64,000 bases of DNA. Origin: Sphagnum compactum. Lineage: Eukaryota; Bryophyta; Sphagnopsida; Sphagnales. The notes beneath the pieces were generated by a model. The model was not told the DNA's origin and did no database searches. It saw only the letters and a program-made list of their open reading frames with translations. Where the stretch lies: NCBI GenBank assembly GCA_965153455.1, contig OZ234495.1, forward strand, positions 25,354,875 to 25,418,874, in the 5' to 3' direction. Shown piece by piece: positions 56,986 to 64,000 of the stretch; the stretch's first letter is position 1, and each line of letters begins with the position of its first letter. The position numbers and the translations under genes were made by a program.

Positions 56986-58590
56986 CAGCCCAAACACGAA
57001 ATGGAGTCTAATAATCACGACTGAGGTTCTAGCGATGGCGACAGTCTGCCGTTGTTGTTCCAACCCCCCCACCACCCCCCCAAAAAAAAGAAAAACAAAT
57101 AAATTCACAGAAAATTCCATTTCTAATAATAAGGATCGAATGAACTCAAAAGTGAAAACCCAGTTCCTTGCATAGAAAATGACTAATTTGTGTGCCTTAT
57201 TATTATTTAGATGAAACGTCTATCTATGAAGCAAGGTAGTTTGTTTGTTTTATTTTTGTTTTGTACCGATGAGATCCACCTGACCAGGATGCTTCAGATT
57301 GCGTTCTTGTTCTCTTTGGAAAGCTCTCGAGGAGGAGGGGTGCATCGGCTTGGTTTCATGGCATTTGGACTTGCGGTGTAAAAGTTCTTGAATATTTGAA
57401 TTATTTTTTCACTGAAAGTTAAATTAAATTGTAACTGAAAATTTCGGAGGAATTGGAATGTGCCTTTGGTGTTGTTGGAAAAATATCTTGATGAGCAGGA
57501 TTTAATGGAATTTATTTGGTAAGATTTGGATTCAGACTGTGAGAGATATTGTTTTTTAACTGATTTCTGCAGCTGAAAATTCAAATAAATTCCAAAAGAC
57601 CAGGTTTTAGAGGGAAAAATCAGTTGACGAAGTGGTAACACTTGGGCAAACGGCACAGGCCACACTAGTACTACTTGAAGTCATAATTTTGATTGTCAAA
57701 TTAGTGTTGGATTTTAGTGTCAAAGTGAAGAGGCCATAGATTAATAATATCAGAGTTTTCCATCGGCACGCTTCAAGTGATTATGTAATGAAGGTTTTTA
57801 AAACTAAGTAGTACATGTGTTAAATTTGGAATAATTTTTGCCAAAGTTAATAACAAGGTGTGGTGCACACAAAGGCCCTGCCGGGGCAGAGATATAATAT
57901 TTTATTTTTACTATTGTGAGTTAAATTTGTAAACCTGGTTGTTTTGCTTTCAAGACTAACCAAAGCTTTCATCATCATCATCATGATTTGATGTGCCCAT
58001 TCTTTTTGCAAGTTGCTAGAAATTTGGAAAGAAAGATTTATGAATTTTGAGCTTGGAATGTGAAAAATGCATTTTTATTTGTAAAAATAAGGTTTATGGA
58101 ATCTGAGCTTGGAATTGGAATAGGAAAAAATCTAGAAAATGGGATTTATGAATTTTGAGAATGAATTGGAGTTGGAAAAATACCTAGAAAATGAAATTTA
58201 TGAATTTTGAAAGTGAAAGTGGAATTGGAAAAATGCTTTGAAATTGAAATCCATGAATTTTGAACTTGGAATTGATATGTCAATGATTTGACTAGCAAAT
58301 GATATGTCATGGATTTGACCAGCAATTATTGTTTATCAATGGAGACACATTTTGACCCAATGGCAAGAAACAGAGATTTGTGAATTCTAATGGAATTGCA
58401 AAACTTGGAATTTTGATTTTGAAGCTTTACTTTTGGAATTCAGAGGTCTGAAATTGTGCCTGCAAAACATGACACAAAACAGTTCAGGGCTTCTTCTCAG
58501 TCTTGCATACCAGCAAGCTCACAACTCCATGACTTCATCTCTGGGTATAACCCAATAGCAATTTGTGAAACAAAATCATTCTTAACTAAG
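56986..58590. other. Downstream region of the ankyrin gene, non-coding
   Basis: Probable 3' UTR followed by AT-rich DNA. Around 58025-58275 a degenerate ~55-bp repeat recurs four to five times (ATGAATTTTGA, GGAATTGGAAAAAT). No gene recognised. Confidence 0.5.
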
Positions 58591-58593
58591 AGG

Positions 58594-59204
58594 TCACCAG
58601 AAAAAACATGTTAGAGCCTGATTGGCCAAAAATAATCCTTGCCTTACTTGGCTAATCTTGTTGCTAATATCTTGTTTTGCACTATCAAGGTTGGAAGCGA
58701 AGCCTCCATGTTGCTTTGATAAAGACATCAATTCTGCTTGCAACTTATCAACCTTAGCTCTTACAATTTCCAGGTTTGTAGGCAAATTCCCATGTTGAGC
58801 TGAAAAAACTGAGCTTGTAATTCCACAATCTCTTTCCAAGCATTCTCAATATGTGAAGCAGAAATTGCATGCTGAACTTGCAATCCTAAAACCTCTTTTT
58901 AAGCTCTTTCAAGTTTGGCTTCTTGCTGAATCCCCAACCTTATAACATCTCTTTCAGCTCTGCCTAGCTTAGCTTGTATGCCTGCTATGTGTTCCTGAAC
59001 TGCATTTATTGTATCCATATTGCCCAAACCAATGCCTAACACTACATTAAGCTGGGCCTCCCAATTTGTGGCTTCCTCCCACAACTGCAATGAATTGTGG
59101 GCTTCAATAGCAGCAGCTGCATCAGCCTTCTCATTTTCAACAATAGATAGTGTTGTTTGTGACTTCAATAACTCTTCATGTGCAAGTAGCAATTTACTCT
59201 CCAA
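58594..59204 (-). pseudogene. Coiled-coil protein remnant
   Basis: Minus frames encode ESKLLLAHEELLKSQTTLSI and NAVQEHIAGIQAKLGRAERD (59204-58899), then after a TAA and a frameshift ASHIENAWKEIVELQAQF, VRAKVDKLQAELMSLSKQHG and NLDSAKQDISNKISQV. Heptad-like Leu/Ile spacing suggests a long coiled coil. The family is not recognised. Two lesions in a short stretch indicate a pseudogene, although an intron across the first break cannot be excluded. Confidence 0.5.
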
Positions 59205-61178
59205 TGTGGTTATCGTCTGTCATCAACACACTAAAAAAAAATTAAAAAATTCAGAATAGTCTCAAGTGCCATCCATTTGGAGGTAAGATTGTGTGAATCA
59301 GCAACAAAGCAAATTCCACATATTTCACACCAAAAATTCGGAATCTGGGCTTCCAAAGAATAGAAGCATGTGCCTCTATATTGTGGGTGGGGTATTTAGC
59401 TCACCTATTGGCCAACATAACCTTGGTGGGAAGATGAGTGTGGTTGTGGGTGATGCACATGGCCTGTCTGTATGTGATCTCCAAACATATTCATTGTTGC
59501 CTTCACGAAAGCAAATGGAGTTGAACTATCAATCTCTGATTTCTATTGATCCACCATTTGATCCAGTTCCACCCTTGTTGTTGCTTCTACACCCATGAGC
59601 AGACCATGTATCATGATGTGAACCCACAAATAAGTACCCCAACATTCCCATCCAGAGAAAAAAACTCCTGCACCACACTTAGACACCTACAACGAATTTT
59701 ACTCATTATGCTATTGGGTTTAGACAGTTTTTAGTCTGTGTTTTCCCATGCATTTTCAATTGCGGGAATGGCAACAGCACAGGGGTAGGAGCAAGGACCA
59801 CTTACTTGAAGAAAGGTAGCAAAGGCAGTTTGATGGTGCAAGATAACCCTCATCCTTATCTTATTGAGAAACCCTAAAAATTGGATAAAAGAAGGATGAA
59901 ACAGAGATCCTTCCTCACGCAAGGAAATCTCTCACACATAAAACCACTAAGATTATGAGTTTCATCAACAACATATTCTCGAAATAGCTACATTCACCCC
60001 AAAGTCGCCAAAACTTCGAAAATCCCAAAACCATCATTTCTTTTGCAACAATTCTAATCACAAGCCCAAAACCCAATTGATTCTAGAAACCCATTGCAAC
60101 AAACTAAACAAGCGTGCGCACGCACACACACACACACAAACACAAAAAATGAAAGGAAAGGAAACACTCACTTCACAAAACAACTAGGTCGGAAAAACAC
60201 ACAAATAAGAGAAAGAAAGAGAACATGTAACAACAAATACACCTCGAGGAAGAAAAGGTGCACACTACATTTGAAAGGAGCCGACACCAAGCTCTAGGGT
60301 TGCACGATGACGCACATTTGACCCAAGAACTCAGGGTATCAACGTTATTGCTGCTACTATTGCCACCGCTGCCACTAGACTGCACCAAGACCTCCGGTCA
60401 AACACCTCTCTTTCTCCCCCCTCTCTCTTTGTCTGCATCTCTTTATTGACATAGTAGGAGAAGATGTTGATGATTCCGAAGGAGTAAAGGAGAAGGAGAA
60501 GCTTGTTGACAACTGGGTTCCTATGACTTAAAACCCTAAGCTATAGAGCGCATGGATGAATATAAAAGGATGATCGTTTGCCTCTACTATGTAGGGGCCA
60601 AAGTAGGTCTTATACTTGTAATCTACCTACTGTCCCCACAATGAGGATGGAGGGAGGTGGTAGGTTCTAGGCGTGGTGGTAGTGGGGCCACCATGGAGTG
60701 GTACTCAGCTTTTTTTATATATCAATTTATTTTAATATAAATTATTTATATATATGGAAAATGTTGTCGTAATCAAATCATTGGGCAGTGATAGTTGGGT
60801 TTTTTAAAAAAATTTAATATTGGTTTAAAAATTAAAAATAAAAGATTTTTTCTCAATTTTTTCTTTTCCACACCTAAATCTCTACGTGTAATCTTGCCAC
60901 TGTACACCTACACATGTAATTTGCCCATTCCCCCACTATGATGGAGCCAAGAAGCAGGTTTGAAAAAAATAAAAGGAGGTGTAATGTGAGTAAATTTTTA
61001 ATTGGTTTCTGTTTTTCTATCGAATTATTCAAAAAGTTTCAAAAGAAAATTCAAAGAAAAATTTAACTACTTTCTTCAATTATTTTTTTGTTTTAAAATT
61101 TTAATGCTATTTTAAACTATTAATATATTTATAGTGAACATGATAAGGGTAATTTATTATTACTAAGAACCACTAATA
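59205..61178. other. Region without recognised genes
   Basis: Small frames at 59293-59598 (+) and 60173-60388 (-) have no domain. The latter is Ser-rich and could be a leader exon of the coiled-coil remnant. A (CA)n tract lies near 60119-60144. The remainder is AT-rich. Confidence 0.4.
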
Positions 61179-62235
61179 ATAATGAAATCTCATTGTCAAG
61201 AGAAACTTTCACACTCTGAAAATTTAAGCACATAACAAGCCTGAGACATTCTGTTGCTAGGCTTTCCAATAAAAAGCCCACAGAGAAGCAAAGATGAACC
61301 CTCATGTGAACTGGGTAACCTCATATCAAGGTAGAAATTTGGAACTGGGATGCAAATATTGGTATCTTGAACAGCATTTAGCATTATATTCCAAAAAATC
61401 AAAAAATGTTCTATGGATCACTGTGATTTTTTTGATGGAATAGTTTTTACATTTCAACAGAAAAATCAGGATATTTTAGGAAATTTCTGTTTTTCTCTAA
61501 ATAAATTCGACTAATTTGCTAGTTTTTGAAGAAATTCGCCAAATTTTCAATATCAAGAAATTGGTTGGTAACTACAGTAGTTGAAGGAAATTTAAATCTG
61601 AAGGGATGGAGGTGACGCAGGGGGAGGACGTTAAATCAGCAGTGGGTTCTGTTTTATTATACACACTTTGGTGTAATAGACACTAGGAGCATATTATGCC
61701 TCTTAGTCTTTATTACATCCTCAAAGCATGCATAACAGGACCCAAAATTTGTGCCTATGCATGATCCATCTTTTTCTCCAAAAGATGGTGGATCGGGCCA
61801 AGGCCGACCTGCAAAGAACACAGTACAAAAGTTTTGTGCTGTGTGCATTGTAAAACCCACAAAGGATAATTGGTTGCTTCTAAAAATCATATGAAGATTT
61901 CTTTCCGAAGATTAAGGCATGGTCTTTGAGTCCAAATTTCACATTCCCTTCACCAAATTCTGCTTGCCTCTCATATGTCCCAATTGGTAGTATATGTTAT
62001 TGACAATTGCACTTTCCAATTCCAGTGCCAGGGGAGATATTACACATCCAGGATCCGAACCTGCAGTTCTGTGAATCATGAAAGTCATGGTGGAACATGG
62101 ATTTATCATGTTATTCCTAATTGCAGTTTCCAGTTCCACCATGACTTCTCGCTCCTCGCTCCTCTCTCAGAAGGCAATAGGGGAGATACATATCCAGGAG
62201 CCTTTCAACTGGGTTTTTTTGTAAAAACATTTTGT
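61179..62235 (+). repeat. Segmental duplication, copy B (left part)
   Basis: Same strand and order as 33037-33966 with high identity. It carries a ~110-bp extra segment near 61685-61790 and a ~30-bp extra segment (GCCAGGGGAGATATTACACA and on) near 62027. Divergence from copy A begins after GTTTTTTTGTAAAAACATTTTG. Confidence 0.85.
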
Positions 62236-62852
62236 GATGTAGCTGAAGTGGCAATCATCCATAAGATGATTTAGCCAGATTTGAATACATTCTAGATATG
62301 AAAGTAGAAAAAACACAGAATCCTTCTATATTCCTGGCTACCTGCTGGAACTTAGCATAAAAATCTGGCAGTCTGGAATTCTTTTTTTTTGGAAATCTGG
62401 CAAATTTCGGCCATTTTTTCCATGGAAAATCCTTTGTACAGGTCGAAATCATTTTTTCCAGGTTGAAATTCTGCCAAATTTCGCCCAAATAAAAAAACAC
62501 TGCTTCAAACTCTAATGAGTGAATTTGAATAATATGCACCTGCCTCTAACAAGGATATGCATACATGTCATATTAATGGTTGAAATAAACTCCATGAATT
62601 GTGTACAATGTCAAATTTGAAAATCCTCACAAGTTTGGATATAGTTTTCTGCATAACCAGCAATTATATCCATGTTCATATCCTGGAAAAAAATGCATAT
62701 TTACAGGTATATAACCTTATGTAACAACAGCGGTGAAGACTTGACTAGAAATTCAAATGGTTGAATTAAATTAGCTTATATTAAAGCTAATTAAGCTAGG
62801 CTGAATCCCAGAAATAATATTTTCTTGTGTTCAATGGATCTCATGATTATCC

Positions 62853-63964
62853 TGGGTTGCTGCCACCTCCATCTCCATCCCCCTTGCCATCCCCTTCTCC
62901 CACTTTCTTCGGAACTCTTCCTGCAGAATGCATGATTATGGTCATGTCCCGTGTAGCTGGAGGCCGAGGAGCAGGCGAAGGTCCACCATCCCCATGGGTG
63001 TAAGGGCCGATCAGATCAGTACCACTACGGTTATAGATTGACATATTGCTATCTCGTCCCATGGACTTTAATCACGGGAAGCGTCCTCGACTCATGCACG
63101 TGAAGATAGCTGCGAGGCTGCACCCAAATTATGACCATCATGAGCTGCATGCACCTCCGTTTCGACAGGTCGTCTAATTTAAGGCTAAGAAAGAGAATCA
63201 TGTGGAAGGAGCCCGGGAAATTATACCTTCTTCAGATCAAAACAATTACGTGTCATATATACTTGTTATACGCGGCTAGCTTAAGCTTGAGAACAAGAAA
63301 TGACTAGGAAATCTCACAACCGTCCAAGAGCTTGTGGGGACCTCACGCTTGTAGGCGTTGTAGATAACTTCTAGATCAACTACGATATTCTATGACTAGT
63401 TCCATTGTCGACGAAGGTATGTGTTAAAGCCTGGACCCAAAAAAAAAATCATGTATCGAACATGATGAATTAATTAACTGGAACATGATCATTTATATGT
63501 CAAAACCGAATGTCGATTCCACCGGTACTTAGTTTACAATCAACTAGATTGGAGATGATTATTAGAGTCCCGCTGCAACTAACTCCGGCCTCTTGAAGAA
63601 TCAAATTCGAAACGCTGATCGGGCTTTGTACTAGTCCGCGATCCAAACAGTTCTCCGCGAATCTGCAGGACACGCCGAATCCACCGCAGACATGAACTTC
63701 GTCAATTAAGCCTTCCGTTATATGCATCAGCGAAGGAACGTCGACCCAAGCTCTGGAAAGATTCCTCGCCTGGGACACTCCTGGCTCTCCAGCTTAGATA
63801 GAAAACAATTATTACTTGATTGCAATTCCTGGCTCTCCAGAAAGGAAGCTCCGAGTAGCTGCTGCCTGCAAATGAAAGTTCTCTGTCCGGCCTACTGGGG
63901 TACCCAAAAGTGGTCAATTACGGGGGCGGCGGATGGGCGGTTAGGGCGGCTAATATGCGTTCTT
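62853..63964. repeat. Segmental duplication, copy B (right part, rearranged)
   Basis: 62853-62979 matches 33967-34092 in direct orientation, while 63560-63964 matches 34093-34455 inverted. About 580 bp between them and the 62236-62852 segment are not in copy A. The minus frame 63778-63500 keeps the DEVHVCGGFGVSCRFAENCL block of copy A. Confidence 0.8.
63781..63840. repeat. 12-bp direct repeat around a 36-bp extra segment
   Basis: CTGGCTCTCCAG occurs at 63781-63792 and 63829-63840; copy A has only one (at 34223-34234 as its complement). The 48-bp difference looks like a small duplication-insertion specific to copy B. Confidence 0.75.
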
Positions 63965-64000
63965 AGCTAGGTACGTAGAAGGTACCACCCAAGTTGTCTC

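Overview
The window is a piece of land-plant nuclear genome. It is AT-rich and mostly transposon debris and tandem repeats, with a few intron-containing plant genes. Plant origin rests on a thylakoid-lumen TPM protein, a plastid-type LON-domain protein, an ankyrin/PGG membrane protein, remains of plant-type PP2C, QWRF/AUGMIN8 and RibF genes, TTTAGGG-type sequence and plant DNA transposons (CACTA, Tourist-like). No rRNA, CRISPR or prokaryotic operon is visible. A seed-free plant such as a fern, lycophyte or bryophyte is possible, from the PGG type and the Helentron-like elements, but that is a weak inference.

Layout. 1-6.6 kb is repeats: three tandem arrays and a 0.9-kb LTR-like unit. 6.6-13.7 kb is the gene-rich part. 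A six-exon gene for thylakoid lumenal 15.0 kDa protein 2 (+, 7325-9714) lies just downstream of a GCTGCAGC-rich minisatellite. It faces a seven-exon plastid LON-domain gene (-, 10732-13672). Both reading frames join without lesions across all splice sites. Upstream of the LON gene are a dispersed repeat and a Tourist-like MITE with TAA target duplication. At 16.0-16.5 kb lies an 11-copy 46-bp array carrying telomere-like and palindromic motifs.

17.5-20.9 kb and 41.7-49.6 kb hold two decayed copies, both on the minus strand, of a Helentron/Helitron2-like transposon. The second copy still shows the order OTU-like domain, HUH Rep, PIF1-type helicase, endonuclease. Comparing the copies dates nested insertions: a 1690-bp CACTA element (43569-45258, TSD CAT) in copy II, and an LTR-like unit plus a CACTA end in copy I. 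21-32.7 kb is gene-poor. 33.0-34.5 kb is duplicated at 61.2-63.96 kb with an internal inversion. 36.5-41.6 kb holds two 5'-truncated gene ends on the minus strand: a PP2C (with an in-frame TGA) and a QWRF/AUGMIN8 protein, the latter ending next to the Helentron. A RibF (FAD synthetase) pseudogene fragment lies at 51.1-51.3 kb.

53.5-57 kb holds a 387-bp MITE-like element, a third copy of the dispersed repeat, and an intact single-exon ankyrin/PGG gene (+, 55183-56985) whose ankyrin array is interrupted by a charged helix made from a GAGGCG repeat. 58.5-59.2 kb is a broken coiled-coil gene. The live genes look independent; two encode chloroplast proteins, but no operon-like cooperation is implied.
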